From positions 11,055,385-11,119,384 of the forward strand of contig CM067084.1 of the NCBI GenBank assembly GCA_034008185.1: 64,000 nt of DNA, written 5' to 3'. Below, piece after piece: positions 1-12,180 of the stretch; within the stretch, counting starts at the first letter, position 1, and the number at the start of each line of letters is the position of its first letter. A model generated the notes under the pieces. The model made no database searches, was not told the origin of the DNA, and saw nothing but the letters and a program-made list of their open reading frames with translations. A program made the translations under genes and the position numbers. Origin of the DNA: Gorsachius magnificus. Taxonomy: Eukaryota; Chordata; Aves; Pelecaniformes; Ardeidae.

Positions 1-3000
1 AAAACAATATCCACATCAGGAGTTCAGAGAGAAGGCAAGTCTTAGAACAATATAGATTTTCTCTTTAAATAGATTATATCTTCAGTTCCTCATTTCATTG
101 TCATGTTCCAAAAAGTGGAGGAGGTAACACAGTAACACATACTGACATGTTTTCCTAATAGCATAAATTCCTAAACTTCCTCCTTCAGAAAAGCCAGACA
201 TAATGCCTAGGGTAGACATTAAAACTAACTGTGTGTGAGAAAACCAGGGCTCTTGACCCAAAGGCTATCCCTAACTAATCTCCCGAATAATCCCTTAATA
301 AGCAGTGGTTCTGTAAAGTATGCTGTATAAAAAGTACAAACAGATAAGTTACAATATAGCTGTTTTACATGTGTTGTGCACCATGTTTTATTGACATGTT
401 GGTTTTGCAGTATGCCTGGAAACCTTGAAAGAAAGAAAAATACAATTTAGTTCTGATCATAGTGATCCTAACATCTTAATAGGGTCATGAGATCATTTAC
501 AGTCAAACAATAAATCCTTTGAAAATTTTTTTGTCCTTATTATGCACAATAAATAACTTTTCCAGAACCAGCAGATTGTCTACTGAACTGAGACAAAGGG
601 TTAAGTGTGTGAAATCAGAGAGATACTTATGCTGATGCTTTATGGAATAATGATGATTCTTCAGATCTGATAGAACATCTATGGAATTGCTATGAGCTCA
701 CCATAATATTACTAATGTAGTTGACAGTGAAGGAAGAAACAGACTAACAGGGGAACCGTTTTCTTAGAGAAACTAGGGTTTACTGTCTGAGTTCTAGATA
801 CTTGGTAAATGATTGATGAAGCTATTCCGAAGTATTTTATGAAGTTACCTATAGATTTAATCAGGAAATTAATCAGTGTTATAGCTGTATATTTATGTAA
901 GAAGATGTTCTTTTCCCTGTTTACATATACAGAGGAATGATTACAATCTACATCTTTTCAAATGATGTTATAATATTGGAATGATTTACAGTTTATATCA
1001 GCTTCCAGGCTAGGCTTCTATGCCTTCATCTGACCTCCCCAAATGAAGGGCAATCAATGCCCATGGCAGATGGCTGGAAGGAGATACCACCTCCTTCTTC
1101 AGAGACCATGCCGAGGGTCCTTACGGGAAGAATTGCATGCAGACTTAATTTCTGAAAGAAGTGTAAAGCTAAAAGGAACTACTGGAAACCTCTGTCAAAT
1201 TCCATTAATTTTATTAGAGAAGCACTCTACATAGGTCAGCTGCTCTTGTTAAGACAGATTTGTCGTTGAAGGAATTTTATCTCATTTTATCAAGCCTGCA
1301 TTTTTCCATTTGCAATCTTTTTGTTAATATATTCCTTACCACTCCCACAGCAGTCTCCTACACATTTATATCAGTGATGAGGATTTTCTCTACTTTTTTA
1401 AATGCAACAGATACATTGTCCTGTATATTTTCACTTAATATCCCACACACGCTCCTGACAAGATAAGAATGCCACCAAAACTAGTGAACAAAACCCCAGT
1501 TATACAAGACCCCTCCAAACATCTGAAAACAGAAAGTCTAATAAGAGAACAGAAAGAACAGAACATTGATTTTCTGTAATCCACTGGTTGGGATATCAGC
1601 AGAAAGCAGAAGCTTACTTTCTGAATTAATTATCTAATTTTCTTTCCCTTGTCCCTGCCCCATTTCGTTATAGCTGATTCAATACTGTTTATTTGCATAT
1701 GCTCAAGCATGGAGTACGCTATTGCCCGGAGAACACGTACATTAAGATTGAGCAAAACCACTCTTCCAGTAATCGCTGCTCTTGGCAATTTTGAATACTG
1801 ACACTGAGTAAGTGGAAAAAGTCTTGAATCAGAATTCAACTTAGGTATTTTCTCATAAATGGTGTAATCTTTAGTGATCGAGGTTGTACTGAATCAACAA
1901 GATGCCTTTATTCCTGCCCAAAGCTTTTTTGGGACTACTGCCTAACAACCAGTTGTCAGCCAGTCATTTGCTTTTTGATTTTATTGCGCGTTAGAAAGTA
2001 GCCAATTAAGAACTGATTCCCGGAGAGAAAAAGAGAGAGGATAACACCTGCTTAGTAAATGGCATGAAATAACACTAAAGTAAGGATGTATTTAAAGTGT
2101 GAACGTATGAACACAGATGTGCTTTTCTTTATGTGAATTGGTAATAATGTTTTTGAGACTTTTGGGAGACTTGCCTTTGTTGATCAGTTCATCAAAGAGT
2201 TAAAAGAACAAAATTGTAAGAGAGTTTTGCTTCACATCAATCATTCGCTTCACAATTTGAAGATCACTGTTCCCTTTTAATCAGTGCACGGAATATATTC
2301 TGTTTTCTTGGAGAGGGCAATTTGTGGTTTCATTACTAATTGAAGTAGACTAATTATAAATGATTAGCATTTGAAGAAGGCTTTTAACTGCTATATAAGA
2401 GCTAGTGTGCCTTTCTTTAATTAAAAAAAAAAAACTTTAAAATTTGGAACCTAAACAAAATGATGCTAAATATGCAGAATACAAGAGACAGGAATCAGGT
2501 AATTCATTATAAACGTGCTTGCTTTCTACGTGAGATATTCCTACTTTTTTTCTATGTACCATTTTGCTGCAAATACTGTTTCATGAAGAATATTAAAAAA
2601 TACCTTCAGCTAATGGACAGCAACCCAAGAAGTAATATTGATCTTGTAAATCCATCTGAACAGAATCATAGAAATCTACGCTGAAGGGAATTGGACAGAT
2701 TCTGTAATTGCTTGCACTATCAGTAACAGTATTGATATGAGCATTAGTTTAGAATAAAACCATTAAAAGAAACTGATTTACATGCCTACATATGTGTAGA
2801 ACAGAAATAGATTTGTTAGCTCTACATCTCTCTCCTTGCTGTCTGGTTATAACAGAAATTCTGTACGACAGAAGGTTTTTCATGTTCATCGTTTTCAACC
2901 TGCAAGCATCAATGTGACCTCTGCTTTCAGAATGACTCTCGTTTGCAAGGCTGGGACAGGGAGAAGAGCAAAGGGAAGAAGGGAAGTGGCTTTTTGCTAG

Positions 3001-3639
3001 AAGCCCTTCTGTGAGGCCAGTTTTTCTCTTGGAAAAAGATTTTTCACTTGACTTTTCTGGTTTTGTCCTGTACAACTTGTGTCAGTTCTCCCGACTGTAT
3101 ATTCTTTGTGAAGGCCTTTATCTCTTTTGCAGCTATTTCCCCCTCTCCTTTCCATGAAACAACTTGGGACCAGCCCTGGGTACCTCATGGGCTTGTAGTT
3201 AGTTATGAACATGGAGCTACAGCCAGGTGGCCCACATGAGAACATCCCTAAACAGCATTATAAATGTGGCAATAGGTTATGCAGTTGGCTGTGCACTGTA
3301 TAAATGCACCAAAGATCCCTGCCCAACTGATCTAAGAGTAAAGTGAGATACCAGATGCAAAAAAAGCACAGAGCACAAAAAACCCATGGTCATGGTATGC
3401 TGTAGACATAGAGCTTTACAGGCATCGCTATCTTAAAGTTTTCTGAGGCTTCATAATAAGGGGAATTTTTTATGACTGGAGGGGGAGAAAGATGTGGAGA
3501 TATTTTCACTCTATCATGTGAGAAGTAGAGCAGTTAAGATACGGAGACTGAAATGAGGAGTCATTTGGAGTTCCTGCTGTTGGATTACTGGAACTTACTA
3601 GGATGGGGCTATGATGTATTGAGCGTTAAAAATAAAGAC
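1..3639. other. Unique non-coding sequence, no gene seen
   Basis: AT-rich single-copy DNA. The longest open frames are about 60-110 codons and overlap on opposite strands (for example around 2750-3245), as expected by chance. A perfect POU octamer ATTTGCAT lies at 1691-1698. An A12 run lies at 2423-2434, next to an AT-rich stretch at about 2330-2420 carrying several TAAT/ATTA homeodomain cores. I recognise no repeat family here. Confidence 0.7.
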
Positions 3640-4032
3640 ACATACCTTGTGTTTCATACAAAAAGTGACCTAGTAGCAGAAGAATGAAAAGAGAGAGGTG
3701 ACATAGACACAGCTTTGTAATAGAAGAGCAGTCTTTGCAGCAGCATTTTGAATCAGTGAGAGGAGACTGAATGCGCCTTGTATTTCTGAATATATATGAT
3801 AGTGAAATGCTGGTTAATCAGAGCTAGAAAAAAGTTGTTTTGGTGTGAGGATGAAGAGGAGGAGTATACCTAGGAGGTACAAAGTAGAAGAATTTGCAAA
3901 ACTGGCTCCCAGATTGAGAGAGGCTAGTGAAAGGTACAAGTAAAAAAACCCTGTATTTTTGGATTGTTGCTTGAGTGATAGAATGAGAAATTTATCCAGA
4001 GTGATTAAGAAAATATTGGAAAAATGTTGCAA
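3640..4032 (-). mobile_element. Degraded LINE fragment (L2/L3/CR1-like), end of the reverse-transcriptase ORF
   Basis: One minus-strand frame runs from 4032 down to a stop at 3670-3672 with a single internal stop at 3814-3816. After that stop it reads LLSLIQNAAAKT (IQNAAAK at 3753-3733) and then VTSL. The order Leu-Gln-Asn-Ala-Ala-Ala-Arg/Lys followed by a His/Tyr-Val-Thr-Ser/Pro-Leu block is the hallmark of the C-terminal end of reverse transcriptases in the L2/CR1/Jockey group. Upstream in the same frame, a Leu-Ser-Leu-Ala segment and a Thr-Pro-Lys-Gln-Leu segment fall at spacings compatible with the same domain. The plus strand is strongly purine-rich here, and the bias continues to about 4690, so the element may extend further. 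It is a dead, old copy with no catalytic domain in the window. The RT tail is seen directly; the exact family is inferred. Confidence 0.62.
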
Positions 4033-4690
4033 GTGAATATCAAGGTGCCTGCTTTAATTTTGTCAAACTTGAAAAGTTGATAGCTAATCACTCATAAGAA
4101 GATGTCAAAGAGACGACGAGGCAACAGGTCTGGGATGGGGAGGTAGGGCTGTGAGCTGCTTTAAGATAGTAGTTAAATTTAAATTTGCAGGTAAGAGTAC
4201 CCTGAGATAATTTAAAGGCAGGACAGAGGGAGGCAAATTACAAAGTATTTTGGAGTTCCTACCAAGAGCTGCAATAAAATCTGGAGGATTCTGTGGATGA
4301 AGCACACCAAAAAAATCATCATTGTGCACAGTCAGAGAAGCCAAAAGGAGACTGATTTCAAGAGGAACTTAGTTGTATTGAAGGGCACTGTTCCTGAGTA
4401 TAAAGAGATGAAGTAGAGAGGAGAAATGGTGGGTAAAGAGGCAAGGGGGGTGGGACAAGCACCTTTGGGCTGTGACATGAGAGGATGTGAAAGCAAGGCA
4501 GAGATTAAAAGAGGTAATAAGAACAGACATTAGCAAAATCTGAAGTTATTGTTCCAGTTTTGTGATAGGGAGAATGCAAGTAAGTAGCAGGGAAGAAAGA
4601 CAAAAGTTTGCGGTGAAAGCAAATGGCGAGGACGGAAATAAGTTCTAAAAATACGCCACAGGTCTTTCTTGAATCACCAGACAGCAATCT
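4033..4690. other. Purine-rich segment, possible continuation of the LINE remnant
   Basis: The plus strand remains markedly A/G-rich, with many GAGG, GGAG and AGAAG words. The minus strand therefore has few stops and shows 60-79-codon open frames at 4105-4344 and 4505-4687. I see no clear reverse-transcriptase motif in them. It could be the more diverged upstream part of the LINE at 3640-4032 or simply a compositionally skewed tract. Confidence 0.35.
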
Positions 4691-6599
4691 GTCTGCCTGC
4701 TTCGGATAATGAAAGTAGTCAGGTCCAGGTATTGCAGTACAGACTGAATCATGGCTTTCCCATGCTCATCTGTACTGCTGTGATCCAAGCTGCCCTGTTT
4801 TCAGACTAAGGCATTGTAGAGGGAAGCTGGGAGTTGAAGCCCTCACAGTTAGGCTCAGGTGGATCGGAACACACGTGTTTCTGCATGAGGCTGTTACACA
4901 AGATGAGTGTCAACTAAACCACTAAGACTGCCTTTTAAAGAGAATTATATCAGTGTGTTAAGCGTGCCATGAACAGGCATATGAACATTTCCTGAGCACG
5001 CACTGGAATGAGAACCTAAAGACCTAAACGCTGTCCTGCCCATTTTCTTTATTCAGCTGGGGTTTAAACAGGGCAAAACTGGGACAAGTAAATGTAGAAA
5101 TCAAGTTTCAGATCAAAACCAGACACTTGGTGTTTGCAAAGCCTTTGTGTTCAGGGAGACAACGAACAGCAGCTATTTGGATCATGTAGTTGATGTCAGA
5201 TATCCAGAGTCACACCTATTTTAGAAGTTTGAGTCCTTTTGCAGACGGTCTTCAGGCTTTTCTCTTCATGCCTTGCTCCAGAATAGATCTGCCATTACTG
5301 TGTTCTCTTATTAATGTTTCGTACCTGTAGGGATGTGTAGCAATATTTTTGTATTGTTATATGGATAGGAGTATGTTTTAGCTATATGTTATTACCTACC
5401 AATATTGCCATATTTTGCATATGTATGCTCTACAGAAAGGAAAAACAGGTGTAGGGAAATGAGTTATAAAACCTTCCTTTTGAATATAACACAGAAAATA
5501 ACCAAAGCGTACTACAGCAAAGTGAACTGCAAGGAGTTTGCACAGCTTATACGGCATGTTTTCTAACAAACACCTCAAACCAGAATAATACCACTAAGTA
5601 TTTAAATATCCTTGCTGTCATACAAATAGTCTGTACAATTGCTTTATATGTGAGGTGATTCTTTCAGATATATTTACCGTGTTTATTATTTTTTCCCCAC
5701 TATCTCCTACCTTTTCTTGAGTTTGAACTCAGAAATACCTGTATAAAAACTCTTTACATTCCTCTCCCTCTCTTAATTTCACTGTTCCTATTCCCTATCT
5801 TGTATCAGAAGAAAAGTATAACTGCATTTGCAGATTTCTCTTTTTTCTCTCCAGCTTTTCTCCACCAGCAGGCCTTTGATTTGAAATTGTAAGGCACTTA
5901 ATCTTTTGCCAGCATTCTTATAAACAGATTCAGCTTGTCCTTTTGCCGATGCTTCAGCATGTAGCCAATTTCCTCTCTTTTCTTGCAGTTTAGAAGACCT
6001 CAGATAATTCTTCCTCTGTTCTCTCACAAATATATGAAATTCTAAGTAGTCATCTAACTTCCATCACATTCATGAGGCAATTCCATCACCACCAAATTGC
6101 AGACATGGCAAAACATTGTCCATCTGCCTTTGAAATTATGTAAGAAAGGATTGAATTTCAGAGATGCTGGTACAGACAATCTCATCTACTACATGGCTGC
6201 TTGTACTTTTACAGAATAGCCTGTTCTTTTGCGTATCCCAGCATGGAATACTTCAACTATTATTCAGCTTGGTTAAAGTCTCCATTCAATTCACCAGTGC
6301 TTCGCATTTTTTTTTGATGAAAGACAAGGTCACTGGGATTCATAGAATTTGGCCTAAAACTGCTGATTTGCAGGAAACAATGCAGTTCTGTATAGATCTT
6401 TAGAAAGGACTGATCTGATGTCAGTATGCACTCTAATGGTGCTTGCCTGCAATTTTAAAGGCTGCTGACGTAGAAGTGGTGAATGCTTTTACTTGTGTTA
6501 CAAACTCCTAGTTAATGCCTTTGGTGATAGGTTATCTAGGAACAGGGTCACATCTTAATCCCTCAGGTTTGGTTAGATAACCCCTACAGAAGCTTTAAG
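4691..6599. other. Unique non-coding sequence, nothing recognised
   Basis: Mixed-composition single-copy DNA with open frames no longer than about 80 codons. No retrotransposon end, RNA gene or long repeat was recognised on either strand. Confidence 0.65.
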
Positions 6600-7000
6600 C
6601 AGCCGCCACCTTAGAGTCTTCCGGTTGAATCCAGTCGGATCATCTGTAATCCATTTTTTTTCCTTTCCTCTTCACGCTAGGACTCTCAGTCTGCAAGCTG
6701 TAAGCGTACACAAAAGAACGTGAGCAGCTGCGGTTCCAGAGACATGTCTAGCAACCCGCAATGTGTGATTCGCAGTGGCACTGCCTGATGTGTGGAGTTC
6801 TTTAAAAAAATATTTACCCTATCTCTTTAACGATGTGTTTAAAAGTAGCACAAGCAAAAATTCTGACTCTCTGTCCTGTCTCAGCGGTCGCTGTCCCTCA
6901 CACAGTGGTAGGCCCAATGTTCCAGTGTTAACTCTCGAGAGCACTAAATCCACCGCAGTCAGGAAAGATATTAAATACTCAAAAAAGAAATATACTGACT
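6600..7000. promoter_or_regulatory. CpG-elevated segment with E-box and a p53-type half site (candidate)
   Basis: About a dozen CpG dinucleotides occur in 400 bases, noticeably denser than the flanks. At 6725-6730 there is a CAGCTG E-box, and at 6740-6749 AGACATGTCT fits the p53 half-site pattern RRRCWWGYYY perfectly and is itself a palindrome. An open frame starting near 6775 shows no family resemblance and no splice or coding signal I trust. The regulatory role is inferred from composition and short motifs only, which are common by chance. Confidence 0.22.
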
Positions 7001-7390
7001 AAGTTGCTGGCTCCCTCAGTCTGCACAAGCTCATCCATCTTATACCCTCAATGGCTTGTAGGCTCTGACGTAAGAGAGGCCATGTACTCGGAGGGAAGGC
7101 ATTTTCATTCTGTCAAAAATAAATGGGCTGAAAGCTGGAGTGTGGCTAGTGCTGAGTGTGCTGCCTTGGCAGAGGCTGATGTCATTCTGAACAGCAAAGC
7201 TTTTGAGATGTTTCAGTGGTCCTATATTATTTATTTTTTATCGCATAAATGTTTATTATCTATCTCTAAAAATAGATGGAAGTGAATTTGAGAATGTTGC
7301 AATGCAAGTAAGTGGCAATTCGATGAAAACTCTTTTGGTAATGTACCTAAGCCACAACCAACCACACACAATTTTGAATTAGATACAGAC

Positions 7391-7396
<6 letters not shown>
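7001..7396. other. Unique non-coding sequence, nothing recognised
   Basis: A 93-codon plus-strand open frame (7004-7285) lies here but starts on a non-ATG codon and has no recognisable domain. No repeat was seen. Confidence 0.6.

Positions 7397-7427
<31 letters not shown>
7397..7427 (+). repeat. Pure poly(G) run, 31 bases
   Basis: Thirty-one consecutive G residues follow TTTTTC and precede AAGAAGG. A perfect G tract this long can fold into G-quadruplex on the plus strand and is prone to replication and sequencing slippage, so the true length may differ. A minus-strand open frame crossing it encodes a proline run, a by-product of the homopolymer. Confidence 0.95.
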
Positions 7428-7428
<1 letters not shown>

Positions 7429-10400
7429 AGAAGGTTTGTAATGTCTGCATGTCTGTAGGCTTATTGGCTTTGTGTACATTTGTTGTGACCATTTTGTTAG
7501 TGAAATAACCCAGAAATGAGATAGGAATCAATACAGCACTGTAAGCAGTGTAAACGATCTTGTGTATGTTTGGAATATAGTAGTTAAGATCTTATCTGGT
7601 CATGCTTACCCACATGATAACAGACCCCAAATACCTAACTGACCGTGGAGCTGCTCTGAACCGCACTACAGACCAGGATAGTTGAGATAATCCAAGAATA
7701 TGTAGCAAGAAACATTGCTTTCTCTTGTTCCCAACTATACCTAACTGTGACTGTTTGCTGCTGCAAGCTGAACTCGAAGATGCTGATGCGTGTAACTGTA
7801 GTGATGGGTTTACGGTAAGTACTTGAAACTGGATTTTTGTGAGACTTATGACCTATATTTCCATTAGTTGTGGAAAAGCCTTGGAATGGTTATGAGCAAT
7901 CCTCGTGATTTTTCAGCTATTCTGAAATCTTATTCCTCAGTTTGTATTCTGTGCATTAGGATAGCACTTATACATACATACTTTAGTGGGGTTTAAAACT
8001 GTGTAGTCTTTTAAATAGGACTGAATGTTTGAATTGTGACGCCTTATTGAATTGTGCCCTTTATTTGATAGGTAGTCAAATACCATTTCAAAGTTCTTTC
8101 TAACACTTCATCAGACTGACACTGCTTTTGTCTCTTTCTCCATCATCTTTAGGAAAGGGCTTTCATAACAACATGACAACATAACAGTTAGAGTAACAAA
8201 GTCCCACTTTAAAAATCTGCTTATCATGTTTCATAGGGCAAATAAGGTCTTTTTCCAAGACAGAACCACTTTTCTGAGATTTTATTAGGCACTTAGGACC
8301 CTTAAAATAAATATTTTTTTACAAATTTATAACTGTTCAGTCTTTTCAGTAAAGTAAAAAAAAAAAAATAAAAAAAAATCTGTGATTAGGAGAATAGTAG
8401 CCCTAAGGTTATTCTCTCCTATCTGTTAAAATCCATTCCTACCAGACATAACAAGAGCTCAACTTCATGCCAAAATTGATTTGAAGTATATCTTCACTCT
8501 TGACTTTCTCTGCGGTAGCTCATTTCCCTTTTCCGTGCTTCTTTGTAATGGCCTTCTTCCAAGCTGTGAGACTGAGAAGTCAGTACAAGCCCAACACTGA
8601 TTTCAGCAGGGAACTGCAGAGACATTTGCCCTTTATTGTAGATGCAGAACGTAAATTGAATCCAGGGAGAGCAGCATCCTAAAATTACCCCAGGAGTAAT
8701 TTTTTGAGACCAGACATTTAGATGATGAGCATTGTTCCCTTTCGCTAAGCTTTTTTAATATCATAGAAAGTCAAGCATGTTCCTACTGTAAATATTGTAT
8801 ATCCTTTTTTTAAACATTATTTTTATGAGAACCCTTTTGGGTGGCAATACAAATGCAAAATAGTTAGGATCCAAATTAATTCAGAAGTAGAAGATCCAAT
8901 TTGGAACTTTGCGCAATAAATAACTGCTGACTGTGGATTTTGATGGAGCATAATTTATCAGATAAAACTATGGGTCATGATGCATTTAAGGCCTCTACTT
9001 CCAATACTGGATTTTATTGTAAAAACAATTAATTGATTAATTAATTATAGTCAGTCATTTATCATCCTAATGCAGACATTTTTTCTCTCTTAAAGTCAGA
9101 ATATGTCTCTCTCTTAGGAGTCATGCTTTCCAGAGTACTTTTTATTGTATTTTTTTAGTTTGGAAAGGGAGCAGGCAGACCTCAGAGCCGCACAGTAAGG
9201 CATAACCTATCACTTTCCTTACTCTACAATGGCAAAAATCACAGATAACACTTTAATCTGCAGGGAAAGAGATACTACAAGCCTCAACTAGAATCCTGAG
9301 TGTGGTGTTGTCTTTGCCAAATTTGATATAGGAATTGTGTTTAGAAATAGTTTACGAGACTTTTCACAGGAGTTAAGAACCTAGCCAGTGTTGCCAGAAT
9401 ATGTTTTTAGTAACAGTCAGGAGTTCCTCTTAGCTTCTGTCCATTAAGAAAGACATACCTGCAAACACTACATACCAGCTACCACACTTCGAGAACAGAG
9501 CAGTTAGATTTGAACATTTTTATTTTCCTGGAAATAGTCCATTAGAGCTAGATTCAGGGAAGAGTTTCGGCGTCGTAATGATTGCTGCTGAAGTGCAGCT
9601 CCTGTTTGATGGCACGTGTCTTGCCAAGCGGCACACACAGGCCCATATCCAAAAGGCATTTAAGCAGTGTGACATTAAACATGGTAGTAACTATGCTCAA
9701 ATCCAATCATTATGTCAAAAATCTACAGCTCTTCTTTGTGCCCTTACACAAGGAAGAGTTAGGTGCATCAGAATGGGATCCAGAGAACACAGAGCAATTG
9801 CATCCAGTTAATAGGAAATGCTGAATATAAGAATATACGTAAGCAACTTCAGAAGCTGTTTTATATTCTTACCAAGCTCTTTCCTTTTCTGCTATCACCT
9901 ATTTAACCTAGGCTTGTCACATGAAGCATAGCCAGGGAGGTGGGATCAGGGGAGATGTAAATCTGTATCCTCTATGTATCTACTGTATTTGTCCTATGGG
10001 TTTTCTACAATTACATTGCCTCTGTCTCTCCTTTTGAATTTGTTCCTTTTCGCCCAGAGTAATTAAATATTCAGGTGGGCAGAAAGAAAAAAGAGGAGAA
10101 ATATCTGGTATGAGAATCCACCTGGGATGGGTGCAACCTTAGTTCATTCACACACTGATTTGAATCTAGCATCAAACAGTTCTTAGCTGGGGTTTATTTA
10201 GGGACCTTCAAGTATCTTTTTATGATGTATCCTTCTACCACAGTTCAGGATTCATCATTTAAGTGTCTGTTTTCAACACTTACTCTGATACCTGGAGATG
10301 CTTTATCCAACAGACAATACATACGAGCTTTGTGGTTACGTTTTTTTTAATTCCTGACCCCTCTGAGAACTGCCTCATTTTGATGAGACATACAATTTAA

Positions 10401-11639
10401 TATACTTTAATTATGAATCCTTGTTTTCCTGCTGACGATATTATATGCTTTACTAAGCAGTTCTTTGACCCTGTGATACATATATTTCAGTTAATCTTTC
10501 ATATGAATTTAACTTTTCCATGTGAATCTGAAAAACAAACAAGCATGAAGTATTTATTAAATGTTAATCCTTCTTTGGAAATCGTTGTTAGTGACAGTCT
10601 AGTCTGTGTTAAGTGATGTATTATTCTATACAATTTTCTGCAAAAATGAGAAAAAGGGAGAAGAACAGAAATTCACAGGTTGGGTTTTGCCATCTTGAGA
10701 GATGGCCATCATCATGAAAGTGCTTTAGTTCCTCGTGCTTGTGGCAGATTACATGATTAGAATCACAACAGAGAAAACACTTAATATGAATTCAGATAGT
10801 AATTATCCATGGGACAAGTTCTGGTCTCATCTTCGTGTTCTATATTCACAGTAACTGTGATGTAGGGGAAGCATTTGCTACTCAGGGAATAAAAACAACT
10901 CCACATCTCTTTAACTTTTAATCTCAGTGTGTGGTTTATGTATGATTTTTTTTTTTTTTCCATGTTCTTCATGTCTTACAAGAAACAATAAGAAACTCAG
11001 TACACTATGAAAAGGGTTCCACTAGACATTATCTGTTTTCTGGTGCTTCCTCTTCTCCTTGCCCCCAGCCGAGCAGAACGATGGGGTATGCTTAGGCCAG
11101 GAGACACGAATTTTAAGAGACGCTGCCTGCTTGGCTTTTTCCTACGCAGGTCATTATTTTAGTACTTTCTCAAGAAAAGGACTTTTTTTTTCTTGAATAA
11201 GGTCATTTTTTGTGTGTGCTAGGATTTCAAAAATGCCAAATCACATCTAGCTGTTCTCCAGAATGCTTGACAACACTGGTTGAGAGTTTCATAGCATCAG
11301 TGGATCACTAGTACATTTTTATCAGTGGTCTGTATTTCTCCCTCAATAGATGTTGCTGTAAGATTTTTTTTTACACTTGGAAATCCAGCATGATTTCATT
11401 AAGACTGAACTGAACTTTAGTATGGAAATGTACGACAATCGTGTCATGAAGTTTGTTCTCTCATGGTGGGGGAAATGAGTAAAATATCTGGAAAAAACCA
11501 CGATCTCTTTCTGTGTTCCATATTGTGAAGAAGTCAGCACAATAGATTAGACCAAGAAGCTCCTAAAATGAAGTTTGAGTGAAACCCTTTCTTCACCTTT
11601 TCTAAATTGTACTTATTGTCCAAATATTTGAAAAGCTCC
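7428..11639. other. Unique AT-rich non-coding sequence with short homopolymers
   Basis: Simple tracts are A13-T-A9 at 8356-8378 and T14 at 10946-10959. At 9027-9048 there is a run of overlapping AATTAAT/TTAATTA homeodomain-type cores. Two overlapping plus-strand frames at 9578-9824 each stay open for about 80 codons, but neither shows a known motif. No transposon end was recognised. Confidence 0.62.
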
Positions 11640-12180
11640 ATTATTATGTTGGCATACATTGTTGCTAATAACAGCTTCCAAAGGAGAGCTGGGCGTTTAA
11701 TGCAACTCTATGATTTTTAAATAGAAGATGGAGTCGCATGGAAATGCTAAATATATCCTAAATAAATAATTGAAATTTGCATATCATAGGGAAGTGTCTG
11801 CCATAGAGAGGTTGATTATAATGAGATTTATTACGCAGGGAAAACATTTTTATATGCTGATTCAATTAGCTTTGAAAACTTGCAGCAGAGTGCCAGTGTT
11901 GCTTATTGCCATTATTTGCTTCCAAGGCAGCAAATTCAGTGACTACGTTCAGGGTAAGTCATGGGGCTGGAATGAAAGAATTGTCTCTGCAGAGGCAATG
12001 TGGGTACACCCCGGTGCTTAGTTTTCTTGCAGTAAGGGTTATGCCATCAAGTCTTCTAGTTTCAGCTGTTTTAGGGCTGGTTCCATCACTGTTACAAAGT
12101 TTTGCCATTGAATTTAGTCAAACTGGACTAAAAATTGCTTTGGTATCCTATGGAGTTTTCAGAGCTCAATTAAATATTTT
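11640..12180. promoter_or_regulatory. Candidate conserved non-coding element with a perfect octamer
   Basis: The block has balanced, complex sequence without simple repeats and carries a perfect octamer ATTTGCAT at 11775-11782, with TAAT/ATTA and ATGGAAATGC-like words close by. Two plus-strand frames (11770-12021, 11906-12187) stay open but have no recognisable domain. Sequence of this texture is often deeply conserved around developmental genes. That is an impression; conservation cannot be judged from one genome. Confidence 0.25.

Noticed and set aside
2656..2680. AGAATCATAGAAATC resembling a CR1 terminal repeat
   Set aside because: The adjoining GGTTGGAAAAGACC-type block is missing, so this is likely coincidence.
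7231..7479. Minus-strand frame with a polyproline run
   Set aside because: The prolines come from the G31 homopolymer, not from a protein gene.
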